Made by a program: the position numbers and the translations under genes. A model generated the notes under the pieces. That model was not told the DNA's origin. It did not search any database and saw only the letters and a program-made list of their open reading frames with translations. This document shows, piece after piece, positions 18,106-28,088 of a stretch of DNA of 64,000 nt. The DNA is from Bradyrhizobium sp. MOS003 (lineage in GTDB: Bacteria; Pseudomonadota; Alphaproteobacteria; Rhizobiales; Xanthobacteraceae), in assembly GCF_003020125.1 (NCBI RefSeq), contig NZ_PYFW01000001.1, positions 1,054,001 through 1,118,000 of the forward strand, read 5' to 3'. Each line of letters starts with the position of its first letter. Positions within the stretch are counted from its first letter, which is position 1.

Positions 18106-19320
18106 ATGATCACACGGGACCAGTCAGCTTTGTTGGCGCCGGTCGAGCGCGACCTCAGGCTCGATCTCTTCCGCGGCATCGGTCTGTGGATGATCTTCCT
18201 CGACCACATCCCGCACGACGTCGTGGCCTGGTTGACGCTGCGCAATTACGGTTTCAGCGATGCCGCCGAATTCTTCGTCTTCATCTCCGGCTATCTGGTC
18301 GGCTGGATCTACGGCCCGATCGTCGCCGGCGGCTGGTTTGTCCCGGCCCTGAAGCGGCTGTGGCGGCGCGCGGCCGAGCTGTATGTCGCCCACATCATGC
18401 TGTTCCTGCTGTTCACCGCGCAGATCGCCCGCACCGCGCGCCGCTTCGATAATCCGATGTACCAACACGAGTTCAACGTGTTCAACTTCCTGTCGCATCC
18501 GGACGAGCTGATCGGGCAGGCGATCGTGCTGAAATACAAGCCGGTCAATCTCGACGTGCTGCCGCTCTACATCATGCTGGTGCTCGCCTCGCCCTTCGTA
18601 ATCTGGTGCCTGGTGCGCCGGCCGAACCTGACGCTCGCCGCCTCCGTCGTGCTCTACGTGCTGTCGCGCTGGTTCAACTGGAACATCGCCTCCTATCCGC
18701 CTGGCACGACCTGGTACTTCAACCCGTTCTGCTGGCAGCTGATGTTCGTGTTCGCGGCCTGGTGCGGCGTCGGACAGATCGACAAGGTCGCCAGATGGGT
18801 GTGGTCGAGGGCCGCGATGGGGCTGGCCGCGGCCTGGCTGGTGTTCGCGCTGCTGATCGTGATGACCTGGCACGTCCCCGCGCTCGAGGCGCTGATCCCG
18901 AAATGGATGATCAAGGCGATCTACCCGATCGACAAGACCGACCTCGACATGCTGCGCTTCACGCACTTCCTAGCGCTGGCGATCTGGGTGACCCATTTCA
19001 TCTCGCGCAAATGGCGGGTGCTGCACGGGGCCTGGCTGCGGCCCGTCATCCTCTGCGGCCAGCATTCGCTGCCGATCTTCTGCCTCGGCGTGTTCCTGTC
19101 GTTCTCGGCGCACTGGATCCTGACGCAATACACCAAGGGCGTCTGGGAGCAGCTCGCCGTCTCCATCGTCGGCATTGCCGTCATGATCGGCGCGGCCTGG
19201 CTGCTCGACCGCGCCAAGCGCGTGCCGGACCTGTTCGTGAAGGTGACCGAGGTCGAGGAGCCGGAGACCGTCGAGAGGGCGCAGGCCGCGACCGCCGGTG
19301 CGGCTCCCGCGAACCGCTGA
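18106..19320 (+). CDS. OpgC-domain membrane protein
   Basis: A 404-residue integral membrane protein with about ten hydrophobic segments. The N-terminus RDLRLDLFRGIGLWMIFLDH and the GFSDAAEFFVFISGYLVG segment are the signatures of OpgC/MdoC-like acyltransferases, which add succinyl groups to periplasmic glucans. Bradyrhizobium makes cyclic beta-glucans that can be substituted, so a role in glucan modification is reasonable but not shown. GAGGCGGGGCC precedes the ATG. The hydrophilic C-terminal tail is Glu/Ala-rich. The DUF2059 gene follows after 29 bp on the same strand and is likely co-transcribed. Confidence 0.82.
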   Translation: MITRDQSALLAPVERDLRLDLFRGIGLWMIFLDHIPHDVVAWLTLRNYGFSDAAEFFVFISGYLVGWIYGPIVAGGWFVPALKRLWRRAAELYVAHIMLFLLFTAQIARTARRFDNPMYQHEFNVFNFLSHPDELIGQAIVLKYKPVNLDVLPLYIMLVLASPFVIWCLVRRPNLTLAASVVLYVLSRWFNWNIASYPPGTTWYFNPFCWQLMFVFAAWCGVGQIDKVARWVWSRAAMGLAAAWLVFALLIVMTWHVPALEALIPKWMIKAIYPIDKTDLDMLRFTHFLALAIWVTHFISRKWRVLHGAWLRPVILCGQHSLPIFCLGVFLSFSAHWILTQYTKGVWEQLAVSIVGIAVMIGAAWLLDRAKRVPDLFVKVTEVEEPETVERAQAATAGAAPANR

Positions 19321-19349
19321 AGCATCGTCCGCATGTCCTGGAGAGCACC

Positions 19350-19838
19350 ATGTCCAAACGCTTGTTGACGATCGCCGGCACGCTGCTGTTTCTCGTCTGC
19401 GGTGCGTCGGCACAGGCGCCGCCGCCGGAGGCGATGAGCGCGGCGCGCAAGCTCGTCGTCACCTTGAAGGTCGCGGATCAGTACCGCGCATTGCTGCCGC
19501 AGCTCCTGCTCAAGCTTCGGCCCGTGGTTGCGCAGGACAGGCCGGAGATCGAGCGCGACTACGATGCGGTGACGGCACCCGGCTCCGAGATCTATGCTCC
19601 GTTCGTGGCGTCCATGGTCGAGCGGATCGCAATGGTCTATGCCCAAAGTTTCAGCGTGGACGAGCTACGCCAGATCGACGCCTTCTACGCCCAGCCGGCC
19701 GGGAAGAAGCTTTTGGAGAAGTCGGACGCGCTGGCGCAGGCGAGTGCGCAGATTGGACAGGACGCCAGCCAAAAGGCTGCCGACGAACTGAAGCAACGCC
19801 TGATCGAGGCGCTGCGCCAGAAGGGGCACAAGCTCTAA
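19350..19838 (+). CDS. DUF2059 domain-containing exported protein
   Basis: A 162-residue protein with an N-terminal signal peptide (MSKRLLTIAGTLLFLVCG, cleavage probably after SAQA). The mature part is helical. It contains ERIAMVYAQSFSVDELRQI followed by DAFYAQPAGKKLLEKS, the core of the DUF2059 family of periplasmic proteins of unknown function. GGAGAG before the ATG supports this start; a longer in-frame reading overlapping the OpgC gene is a shadow. It is probably in an operon with the upstream OpgC-type gene and could act in the envelope, but no biochemical role is known. Confidence 0.8.
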   Translation: MSKRLLTIAGTLLFLVCGASAQAPPPEAMSAARKLVVTLKVADQYRALLPQLLLKLRPVVAQDRPEIERDYDAVTAPGSEIYAPFVASMVERIAMVYAQSFSVDELRQIDAFYAQPAGKKLLEKSDALAQASAQIGQDASQKAADELKQRLIEALRQKGHKL

Positions 19839-19847
19839 AGCCGAGGC

Positions 19848-20960
19848 CTAAGCCAGGAACGCGCGGAAGCGCCGCAGCGCGATCACGAAGAAGACGCCGC
19901 CGATCACGGCGAGCGCGACCAGTTGGGGCCACACGGCCTCGAGGCCCGCGCCACGGAACAGGATCGCCTGCGCGAGCATCACGAAATGCGTGTTGGGCGC
20001 CGCCAGCATGATGTCTTGGACGAATAGGGGCATGCTCTCCCGCGGCGTCATGCTGCCCGATAAGGTCTGCAACGGCAGCAGGATCATGATCAGCAGCAGC
20101 CCGAACTGCGGCATCGATCCGGCGACGGTGGCGAGAAAGATGCCCATGCTGGTGGTGGCAAACAGTTGAAGTGCCGTCCCCAGGAGAAACAGCGCCACCG
20201 AGCCGTCGATGGTAACCTCCAGCCAGCCCTTGACCACGAAGGCGATCGACAGAGCGGAGGCGACCAGCACCACGGCTCCCATCGACCAGACCTTGCTCAC
20301 CATGATCTCCAGCGGCGTCACCGGCATCACCAGGAGGTGCTCGATCGTGCCATGCTCGCGCTCGCGGATCAGCGCCGCGCCGGTCAGGATGATCGAGAGC
20401 ATCGTGATCGACATGATGAGGTGGTCGATCGCGCCGAACCAGGACCTCTTCAGTTCCGGATTGAAACGGACGCGCAACGCGAGGTCGATCTGCGGCTTCC
20501 GAGCTTCGCGGGCGCGCGCCAGGAACTCCGCGATCTCGGCATCGACGATCTGCTCGACATAACCGCCGCCGTTGAAAGCCTGCGAGATGCGCGTCGCGTC
20601 GACATTGAGCTGAATCGTCGGTGCCTTCCGCGCCAGAAGGTCGCTCTGAAAGTCCGGCGGGATGTCGAGGGCGAAAGTGTCGAGGCCGGCATCCATCCGT
20701 CGGTCCATCTCATATTGCGAGATGAGCCGAGGCGTGGAGAAGTAGGGGGCGATGAACGCCATCCCGATGCGCGTCGAGATCGGCGAATGGTCTTCGTCGA
20801 CAACGGCGATCGCGGCGCGGTTCAAGGTCTCCGGCAGCGTGTTGGCACCCTCATAGACCGCAAACGTGAAGGAATACGCGATGAGCACGAGCAACACGGG
20901 GTCGCGCGCTAGGCCGCGCACTTCCTTGATTCCGAGCTGGAGCAAGTTGTCGAGACGCAT
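19848..20960 (-). CDS. ABC-2 type transporter permease (YhhJ-like)
   Basis: A 370-residue ABC-2 permease. The first hydrophobic segment (VLLVLIAYSFTFAVYEGANT) is followed by a large periplasmic domain (about residues 50-170). Five further membrane segments come after, including the family motif GAALIREREHGTIEHLLVMP. It is the third gene of a tight operon: its ATG begins two bases after the stop of the ATPase/permease fusion gene. The HlyD, double-ATPase-permease, permease order matches yhiI-rbbA-yhhJ of E. coli. It likely forms the membrane channel of an exporter with its neighbours. The substrate is unknown. Confidence 0.85.
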   Translation of the reverse strand: MRLDNLLQLGIKEVRGLARDPVLLVLIAYSFTFAVYEGANTLPETLNRAAIAVVDEDHSPISTRIGMAFIAPYFSTPRLISQYEMDRRMDAGLDTFALDIPPDFQSDLLARKAPTIQLNVDATRISQAFNGGGYVEQIVDAEIAEFLARAREARKPQIDLALRVRFNPELKRSWFGAIDHLIMSITMLSIILTGAALIREREHGTIEHLLVMPVTPLEIMVSKVWSMGAVVLVASALSIAFVVKGWLEVTIDGSVALFLLGTALQLFATTSMGIFLATVAGSMPQFGLLLIMILLPLQTLSGSMTPRESMPLFVQDIMLAAPNTHFVMLAQAILFRGAGLEAVWPQLVALAVIGGVFFVIALRRFRAFLA

Positions 20961-20962
20961 GG

Positions 20963-23734
20963 TCAGCGAGCCTGTTTCTTCAGGAGCAGGGCACCCGCGG
21001 TCACGAGCACCGGTATCATGACAGCGAGCGCCAACAGCTCGTTGTGAAGCGTGGCAAATCCGAGCGCCTTCGAGAACGTTCCGCGCGAGATCGTCACGAA
21101 ATAGCTGGTCGGATAGACAAGACCGATCATCTTGCCCGTCCCCTGCAACGAGGAGACCGGATCGATCAGGCCGGAATACTGGATCGCGGGAATCAACGTG
21201 ATCAGCACGGTGCCGAACAACGCGGCGATCTGGCTCTTCATGAAGGCCGAGATCACGAGCCCGATGCCGGTGGTAGCCGTGACGTAGAGCAAAGCGGCAA
21301 CCGCATAGGTCGGGAAGCTGCCGGTGAATGGCACGCGGAACACGGTGATCGCAAAGCCGACCAGCAGCAGGAAGTTGGCAAACGCCAGCACGACGTAGGG
21401 CAGCTGCGTGCCGAGCAGGAATTCAAGTCGCGTCACGGGGGTCACGTAGAAATTGACGATCGAGCCGAGCTCCTTCTCGCGCACGACGGCGAGTGCGGCG
21501 AGGACCGCGGGAATCATGATCAGAAGCAGCGGAATGATGCCGGGCGCCATGGCGACGACGCTTCGGACGTCGGGATTGTAGCGGTAGCGCAGCTGGAGCT
21601 GATAGGCGCCGGCGATCGCGGCTTCGCCATAGAGCTCGCGGCCCTTCTGCGCGAGCCAGGTGGCGTGGATAGCCTGGGCATAGGAGCGCAGCGTTTCGGC
21701 CCGCGTCGGATTGGCGCCGTCGACCCACGCGCCGATCTCGACATGCCGGCCGCGGCTGACGTCGCGGCCGAAACCGGTAGGCAGCTCGATGGCGAGGCCG
21801 ATCTCGCCGGCGCGCATCCGGCTGTCGAGATCGGCATAGTCGATGATCGGGGATTTCTGGGTGAAATAGCGCGAGCCCGCGATCTGGAGGCTGTAGTCGC
21901 GGCTGATCGCGCTGTCGTCGCGGTCGAGCACGGCGAAGGTCAGGTTCTCGACGTCCATGCTGATGCCGTAGCCGAGCACGAACAGCAGCAGCACGCTGCC
22001 GAGGATCGCGAGCGTGGCGCGGATCGGATCGCGCCGCAGCTCGAGTGCTTCGCGCCGGGAATAGGCGAGCATGCGCGTTGGATTGAATGTCGCGCCGCGC
22101 TTGCGTAATGGCTCCGCCGTTGCGGCCGGCAGGGGCGAAGCGATCGAAGGTTGGCCGGCCGGCTCCGGCGTGTCCGCAATCGCTTCTTCCAGGCAGGCGA
22201 TGAAGGCCTGTTCCAGCGTCGTGGTACCGCGCGCAGCCACGATCGCGGCGGGCGTGTCCGACGTCAAGACCTTGCCCGCATGCATCAGCGAGACCCGGTC
22301 GCAGCGTTCGGCCTCGTTCATGAAATGGGTCGAGACGAAGATGGTGACGTTGTCCTTGCGGGAGAGTTCGGCGAGGATTTGCCAGAAACGGTCGCGGGCG
22401 ACCGGATCCACGCCCGAAGTCGGCTCGTCGAGGATGAGGATGTCGGGCGCATGGATCATGGCGACCGCCAGCGACAATCGCTGCCGCAGCCCGAGCGGCA
22501 GGGCATCGGGCAGGGCGTCGATGACGCCGGCGAGGTCGAACCGGGCGACCATCTCGTCGACACGCGCGGCGATGGCTTGCGCCGGCAGCTCGAACAGCCG
22601 CGCGTGCAGGTCGAGATTTTGCGCGACCGTGAGCTCCGAATAGAGCGAGAAGCCCTGCGACATGTAACCGATGCGCCGCCGCACCGACATGTCGCGGGCA
22701 TCGATGGTGTTCCCGAACAGCCGCGCGGTGCCCTCGCTGACCGGCAACAGGCCGGTGAGCATCTTCATGGTCGTGGTCTTGCCGCATCCGTTCGAGCCGA
22801 GGAAGCCGAAGATCTCGCCCTTCCTGATACGAAAGCTGACGTCGTCGACGGCAACGAAGCCGTTGAACCGTCGGGTCAGGTGGTCGGCCTCGATCGCGAT
22901 CTCATCGTGGTCGTCGTTCCGCGGCGGCATCACCACGGCGGTATGGTTGGCGCGATCCGAGTCGGGCAAGAGGCGGATGAAGGCCTCATCGAGCGTATCG
23001 GCCCCGGTCTGCTGCTTGAGCTCGGCGGGCGTTCCAGTCGCCAGCACGCGGCCTGCGTTCATCGCGACCAGGACGTCGAACTGCGCGGCCTCTTCCATGT
23101 AGGCGGTCGAGACGATCACGCTCATGCCGGGCCGCCCTTGCCGGATCGAGGCGATCAATTCCCAGAACTGCCGGCGCGACAGCGGATCGACACCGGTGGT
23201 CGGCTCGTCCAGGATCAGGAGCTCTGGATCATGGATCAGCGCGCAGCACAGGCCGAGCTTCTGCTTCATACCGCCGGAGAGATTTGCCGCCGGCCGGTCG
23301 GCGAAGGGTGCCAGCCCGGTGTCGCGCAGCAGGCCGGCAATCCGCCTGCTGCGCTCGACCTTGCCGTGTCCGAACAGGCGGCCGAAGAAGTCGATGTTCT
23401 CGAACACTGACAGCGTCGGATACAGATTCTTGCCGAGGCCCTGCGGCATGTAGGCGATGTCGGGGCACACGTTGCGGCGATGGCGCGAACTCGCCATATC
23501 GCCGCCGAGCACGTTGACACGTCCCTGCTGGATCGCGCGGGCCCCGGCGATCAGCGAGAGCAGGCTGGATTTGCCGACGCCATCGGGGCCGATCAGTCCG
23601 ACCATGCAGCCTGACGGAAGGTCGAGCGTGATGGCATCGAGCGCCCGGGCCTTGCCATAGCTCAGGCCTAAGCCTTCCAGCTGCACCACGCTGCCGGTGG
23701 CAGCCGATGCATCGGCTGTGCCAGTCGCGCTCAT
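20963..23734 (-). CDS. RbbA-like fusion of two ABC ATPase domains and an ABC-2 permease
   Basis: A 923-residue protein. ATPase domain 1 (about 15-235) has Walker [10 protein letters not shown], signature NLSGGMKQK and Walker [11 protein letters not shown]. Domain 2 (about 280-500) has Walker [10 protein letters not shown] and Walker [11 protein letters not shown] but a changed signature, [11 protein letters not shown]. The C-terminal third is an ABC-2 permease with about six membrane segments and the motif [18 protein letters not shown]. coli RbbA/YhiH has this domain order and a similar length. The start at 23734 gives an ATGA overlap with the upstream HlyD gene. Probable role: energising export of a small molecule. 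A ribosome-linked role as proposed for E. coli RbbA is not testable here. Confidence 0.85.
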   Translation of the reverse strand: MSATGTADASAATGSVVQLEGLGLSYGKARALDAITLDLPSGCMVGLIGPDGVGKSSLLSLIAGARAIQQGRVNVLGGDMASSRHRRNVCPDIAYMPQGLGKNLYPTLSVFENIDFFGRLFGHGKVERSRRIAGLLRDTGLAPFADRPAANLSGGMKQKLGLCCALIHDPELLILDEPTTGVDPLSRRQFWELIASIRQGRPGMSVIVSTAYMEEAAQFDVLVAMNAGRVLATGTPAELKQQTGADTLDEAFIRLLPDSDRANHTAVVMPPRNDDHDEIAIEADHLTRRFNGFVAVDDVSFRIRKGEIFGFLGSNGCGKTTTMKMLTGLLPVSEGTARLFGNTIDARDMSVRRRIGYMSQGFSLYSELTVAQNLDLHARLFELPAQAIAARVDEMVARFDLAGVIDALPDALPLGLRQRLSLAVAMIHAPDILILDEPTSGVDPVARDRFWQILAELSRKDNVTIFVSTHFMNEAERCDRVSLMHAGKVLTSDTPAAIVAARGTTTLEQAFIACLEEAIADTPEPAGQPSIASPLPAATAEPLRKRGATFNPTRMLAYSRREALELRRDPIRATLAILGSVLLLFVLGYGISMDVENLTFAVLDRDDSAISRDYSLQIAGSRYFTQKSPIIDYADLDSRMRAGEIGLAIELPTGFGRDVSRGRHVEIGAWVDGANPTRAETLRSYAQAIHATWLAQKGRELYGEAAIAGAYQLQLRYRYNPDVRSVVAMAPGIIPLLLIMIPAVLAALAVVREKELGSIVNFYVTPVTRLEFLLGTQLPYVVLAFANFLLLVGFAITVFRVPFTGSFPTYAVAALLYVTATTGIGLVISAFMKSQIAALFGTVLITLIPAIQYSGLIDPVSSLQGTGKMIGLVYPTSYFVTISRGTFSKALGFATLHNELLALAVMIPVLVTAGALLLKKQAR

Positions 23735-24798
23735 CGGGTCAGCTTTATCTTGAGATTGTCCGGCCATGTCGCTGCCGGATCGAGCTGCACATAGGCCATG
23801 CCGGGCAGGCCGGTCTTCACATGCTCGATGTGCTGGCGCAGCAGCTCGGGTGCGATATGCGCCTTGATGCGGAACATCAGCTTCTGGCGTTCCTCCTCGG
23901 TCTCGACGGTTTTGGGCGTGAATTGCGCGACGTCGGCGACGAAGGTGGCCTTGGCGGGGATCACATATTGCGGGATGGCGTCGAGCACGAGGCGGACCTC
24001 GGCGCCGATCGCGACGCGGCCGGCATCGGCCGTCGGCAGGAAGAACGTCATGTAGACGTCGCCGAGATCGACCATGTTGAGGACGCGGCCGCCGGCGGCG
24101 AGCACTTCGCCCGGTTGCGACACGCGATATTGGACGCGGCCGTCACGCGGCGCCTTCAGCACGCTGTCATTGAGGTCGGCGTTGATGCTTTCGATTGCGG
24201 CCTTCGCGGCGTCGACTGCAGCGCCGGCATCGATCACCATGGCGCGGGAGGAGCTGATCGCGGCTTCCGATGCCGCGACCTGGGCGTGGGACGCGGCGAG
24301 CGCCGCCTTCGCCGTGGCGTTGGCGGCGCGGTCGTCATCCAGCACCTGCTGCGACACCGCACTCGTCTTGATCAATTGTTCGGAACGATCGAGCTTGCGG
24401 CTCGTGGTGTCGAGTTGGGCAATACGCTGGTCGACCACGGCCTCGGCGGCCTTGCGTTCGGCCTCGCGCTGGTTCACCAGGCTCTTCGCGGTCTCGACAT
24501 TGATCGCCGCGCGCTGGAGCTGCGCCTCGGCTTGGCGGCGCTGAGCCTGCAATTGCTCGGTGTCCATGCGCGCCAGAACCTGGCCCGCACGCACGAAGTC
24601 GCCTTCGTTGACCAGGATCTCGCGAATCCGGCCCGGTGTCTTGGTGGCGATGTCGATCTCGACCGCTTCGATCCGGCCATTGCCGCGGGCGAAGCCTGCC
24701 GACAGTGTGTTGGTATCGCGGTGCTGCCAATAGTAATAGCCCCCGCCCGCAACGAGAACGGCGATCGCGGCGATGACGCGACCCGGAGTGAAGTTCAT
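23731..24798 (-). CDS. HlyD family membrane fusion protein (YhiI-like)
   Basis: A 355-residue periplasmic adaptor. An N-terminal membrane anchor (about residues 6-22, ending YYYWQ) is followed by a biotinyl-lipoyl half ([16 protein letters not shown]) and a long alpha-helical hairpin rich in Ala, Gln, Arg and Glu. The second lipoyl half ([13 protein letters not shown]) and beta-barrel come next. It bridges inner-membrane exporter and outer-membrane channel. It is the first gene of the export operon and overlaps the RbbA-like gene by four bases. The ATG at 24798 was chosen; a GTG at 24828 would add ten residues, and neither has a good ribosome site. Confidence 0.85.
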   Translation of the reverse strand: MNFTPGRVIAAIAVLVAGGGYYYWQHRDTNTLSAGFARGNGRIEAVEIDIATKTPGRIREILVNEGDFVRAGQVLARMDTEQLQAQRRQAEAQLQRAAINVETAKSLVNQREAERKAAEAVVDQRIAQLDTTSRKLDRSEQLIKTSAVSQQVLDDDRAANATAKAALAASHAQVAASEAAISSSRAMVIDAGAAVDAAKAAIESINADLNDSVLKAPRDGRVQYRVSQPGEVLAAGGRVLNMVDLGDVYMTFFLPTADAGRVAIGAEVRLVLDAIPQYVIPAKATFVADVAQFTPKTVETEEERQKLMFRIKAHIAPELLRQHIEHVKTGLPGMAYVQLDPAATWPDNLKIKLTR

Positions 24799-25048
24799 CT
24801 GTTCAAAACGCCGTGAAGCGGCGCCCACTGTTGAGACACGCGCGCCTAGCCGCTGATTTTGCGGAAGGGCGACCTCAACATTGCAGCCAAACTTTGCACC
24901 GCAACTTGATGCAGATCAGACGCCGGCGCGAAGCGTTCTTGCCTCTAATTTGAGCTACGTGTCGCCGTTGCAGCTCGTCCGCCCCGATGGGGTGAGCGGA
25001 AGAGCAAGGCTTACTGAACGGATTGCGATCGGCGCGATCGGGGCGGCT

Positions 25049-26254
25049 TCATTTCACCAAGGGGCAGCCGCCTTCCTTCAGGGGACGAAACGCCTGGTCG
25101 GCCGGTACCTCGGCGAGCAGCTTGTAATAATCCCACGGTCCCTTCGATTCTTCCGGCTTCTTCACCTGGAACAGGTACATGCTGTGCACCATGCGGCCGT
25201 CCTCGCGGAGTGTGCCGTTGTCGGTGAAGGCGTCCTTCACCGGCAGCTCGCGCATCTTCGCCATCACCGTCTTGGTGTCGCGGGTGCCGACGGCCCGCAC
25301 GGCCTTGAGGTAATGCAGCGTCGCGCTGTAGGTGGCGGCCTGGTTCATCGTCGGCATCCGCTTGACGCGCTCCATGAAGCGCTTGCCGAAGGCGCGGGTC
25401 TTGTCGTTGAGATCCCAGTAATAGGCCTCGGTGATGATCAGGCCTTGCGCGAGCTTCAGGCCCAGGCTGTGCACGTCGGAGATGAACATCACGATCGCCG
25501 CCAGGTTCTGCCCGCCGGCGACGATGCCGAACTCGCCGGCCTGCTTGATCGCGTTGATGGTATCGCCGCCGCCGTTGGCGAGGCCGATGATCTTGGCCTT
25601 GGAAGCCTGGGCCTGGAGCAGGAACGAGGAGAAATCCGCGGTGTTGAGCGGATGCTTGACGCTGCCGAGTACCTTGCCGCCCGCGGCCTTCACGACATCG
25701 CCGGTGTCGCGCTCGATCGAGTGGCCGAACACGTAGTCGGCGGTCAGGAAGAACCAGCTGTCGCCACCGTTCTTGACGATGGCGCTGCCGACGGTGTGGG
25801 CGTTGGAGTAGGTGTCGTAGGTCCAGTGCGCGGTGTAGGGCGAGCAGGATTTTCCGGTGATGTCGGAGCTCGCCGCATCCGTCACGATCATGATCTTCTC
25901 GTACTGCTTCGACAGCTCCATCACCGCAAGCGCGGTCGCCGAGGTCGGCAGGTCGATGATCATGTCGACGCCCTCGGTCTCCCACCATTTGCGGGCGATG
26001 GTGGAGGCGACATCGGGTTTGTTGAGCACGTCGGCGCTGACCATATCGATCGGCTTGCCGAACATCTGACCGCCGAAATCCTCGATCGCCATCTTGGTAG
26101 CCTCGACATTTCCCATGCCGCCGATATCGGAATAGACCGACGAAAAGTCGGAGAGCACGCCAATCTTGAGTGGCGCCTGCTGGGCCGAAGCCGAACCGAC
26201 CGAGGACGTCAACAGCAATCCAATCGCAACGGCAACGCCCGCATTCCGCTTCAT
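25049..26254 (-). CDS. Branched-chain-type ABC transporter substrate-binding protein
   Basis: A 401-residue periplasmic binding protein. The signal peptide (MKRNAGVAVAIGLLLTSSVG, cleaved after SASAQ) is followed by LKIGVLSDFSSVYSDIGG, the type I Liv-fold opening, and the ligand-contact region VTDAASSDITGKSCSPYT. It ends with LAEVPADQAFRPLKEGGCPL, typical of the rhizobial subgroup often linked to aromatic or amide substrates. GGGGGA seven bases before the ATG fixes this start over MFM two codons upstream. No permease or ATPase gene is adjacent, so it probably serves a distant Liv transporter. It is divergent from an acyl-CoA synthetase gene, suggesting uptake of an acid that is then CoA-activated. 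Confidence 0.85.
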   Translation of the reverse strand: MKRNAGVAVAIGLLLTSSVGSASAQQAPLKIGVLSDFSSVYSDIGGMGNVEATKMAIEDFGGQMFGKPIDMVSADVLNKPDVASTIARKWWETEGVDMIIDLPTSATALAVMELSKQYEKIMIVTDAASSDITGKSCSPYTAHWTYDTYSNAHTVGSAIVKNGGDSWFFLTADYVFGHSIERDTGDVVKAAGGKVLGSVKHPLNTADFSSFLLQAQASKAKIIGLANGGGDTINAIKQAGEFGIVAGGQNLAAIVMFISDVHSLGLKLAQGLIITEAYYWDLNDKTRAFGKRFMERVKRMPTMNQAATYSATLHYLKAVRAVGTRDTKTVMAKMRELPVKDAFTDNGTLREDGRMVHSMYLFQVKKPEESKGPWDYYKLLAEVPADQAFRPLKEGGCPLVK

Positions 26255-26459
26255 GAACATTTCCCCCGTGCAATTATTGATGGCGCACACACCTAGATTC
26301 GCACGCTGATGTGCCAAGTCTTGCGTGATGGCGCCGGAGCGAGCCGATTTGACGCGGCCTGTTGCGGCCATTACGCTTTGCGAAGATCCAAAAGGGCGCA
26401 CATGCCGAGGCTGCCCAAGCCGGCAGCTGCGTCGACAACAAAATTCCAGGGGAACGGAA

Positions 26460-28073
26460 ATGTCGAGCGACACTGCAGCCACCATCGCGAAGGCGCGCGA
26501 GCATTCGATCGGCGATCTCCTGCGCCGTTCTGCAGGCCGCGAACCGGACAAGCTTGCGGTGAGCTGCGGTCGTGTCTGCTGGACCTTTGCCGAGATGGAC
26601 GCGATCTGCAACCGGCTCGGCCGTGGTCTGCTCGGCCTCGGCGCCAGGAAGGGTGACCGCATCGCGGTGCTCTCGCGCAATTCGCATGCCTTCGCGGCGC
26701 TGCGCTTCGCGGTGGCACGGATCGGCGCGGTGCTGGTGCCGATCAACTTCATGCTCAATCCGGACGAGATCGGTTTCATCCTGAAGAGCTCCGGGGCGAA
26801 ACTGCTCGCGACCGGCCCCGATTTCGTCGAGCCGGCGCGCGTAGCCAGCGCCAAGGATTGCGCGGTCGAGAAGATGATCTGGCTGCCGGGCGAGGATCCC
26901 GCGTCGGCGCCCGCGGGTCTCGTCACCTTCGACGATCTGCTTGATGCCGACGGTTCGTCCTTGGAAGCCTCGGTCGATAGCCGCGATCTCGCCCAGATCG
27001 TCTACACCAGCGGCACGGAATCCCTGCCCAAGGGCGCGATGCTGACCCATGAGGCCGTCATGTGGCAGTATGTCAGCTGCATCATTGACGGCGGCATGAG
27101 CGTGGACGACAAATTTCTCCACGCGCTGCCGCTCTATCATTGCGCTCAGCTGGACGTGTTCCTGGGGCCGCAGATCTATCTCGGCGCCTCCGGCGTCATC
27201 ACCGGTAAACCGACCGCCGACAACATCCTAGCTCTCATCCAGGCCCACAAAATCACATCGTTCTTCGCGCCGCCGACGATCTGGATTGCGATGCTGCGCT
27301 CACCGAACTTCGACAAGACCGATCTGTCAACCTTGCAGAAGGGCTATTACGGCGCCTCGATCATGCCGGTGGAAGTCCTGCTCGAGCTTCAGCGCCGCCT
27401 GCCCAAGGTTAAATTCTGGAATTTCTACGGCCAGACCGAGATCGCGCCGCTCGCGACCGTGCTGCGGCCGGAGGACCAGCTGCGCAAGGCGGGCTCGGCC
27501 GGCAAGCCGGTGCTCAATGTCGAAACGCGTGTGGTCAACACGACGATGGAGGACGTCAAGGTTGGCGAGGTCGGCGAAATCGTGCACCGCTCGCCGCATC
27601 TGCTCTCCGGCTATTATAAGGACCCTGAAAAGACCGCGGCGGCCTTCACGGGCGGCTGGTTTCACTCCGGCGATCTCGCCACCGTCGATGACGAGGGCCA
27701 CATCACCGTGGTCGATCGCGTCAAGGACATGATCAAGACCGGCGGCGAGAATGTCGCCAGCCGCGAGGTCGAGGAGATGGTTTATCGCATCCCAGAGGTC
27801 TCCGAGGTCGCCGTGGTCGGCCTGCCCGATCCGCGCTGGATCGAGGCGGTGACCGCGATCGTCGTCGTGAAGAGCGGCGAGAAGCTCGACGAGGAAGCTG
27901 TCATCAAGCACTGCGCCGGCCAGATGGCGCATTTCAAGGTGCCCAAGCGCGTCATCTTCGTGGATGCCTTGCCGAAGAACCCCAGCGGCAAGCTGCTCAA
28001 GCGCGAGCTGCGCCAACGCTTTGTCGGCGGCGAGACGCTGGACAAGGCGGTACAGAAGAGCTTTGGCACCTGA
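26460..28073 (+). CDS. AMP-binding acyl-CoA synthetase
   Basis: A 537-residue member of the ANL superfamily. The phosphate loop is YTSGTESLPKGAMLTHE (Glu where Thr is more usual). NFYGQTEIAP (A5), GWFHSGDLATVDDEGH (A7) and GGENVASREVEE (A8) are intact, and the catalytic Lys is in NPSGKLLKRELR. It activates a carboxylic acid to acyl-AMP and then acyl-CoA; medium-chain or aromatic acids are likely, but specificity cannot be read. GGGGAACGGAA precedes the ATG. The MDR oxidoreductase gene follows after 15 bp, so the two are probably one transcript. The divergent Liv-type binding protein may import the substrate. Confidence 0.87.
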   Translation: MSSDTAATIAKAREHSIGDLLRRSAGREPDKLAVSCGRVCWTFAEMDAICNRLGRGLLGLGARKGDRIAVLSRNSHAFAALRFAVARIGAVLVPINFMLNPDEIGFILKSSGAKLLATGPDFVEPARVASAKDCAVEKMIWLPGEDPASAPAGLVTFDDLLDADGSSLEASVDSRDLAQIVYTSGTESLPKGAMLTHEAVMWQYVSCIIDGGMSVDDKFLHALPLYHCAQLDVFLGPQIYLGASGVITGKPTADNILALIQAHKITSFFAPPTIWIAMLRSPNFDKTDLSTLQKGYYGASIMPVEVLLELQRRLPKVKFWNFYGQTEIAPLATVLRPEDQLRKAGSAGKPVLNVETRVVNTTMEDVKVGEVGEIVHRSPHLLSGYYKDPEKTAAAFTGGWFHSGDLATVDDEGHITVVDRVKDMIKTGGENVASREVEEMVYRIPEVSEVAVVGLPDPRWIEAVTAIVVVKSGEKLDEEAVIKHCAGQMAHFKVPKRVIFVDALPKNPSGKLLKRELRQRFVGGETLDKAVQKSFGT

Positions 28074-28088
28074 GAGGGAGCGCTTCCC

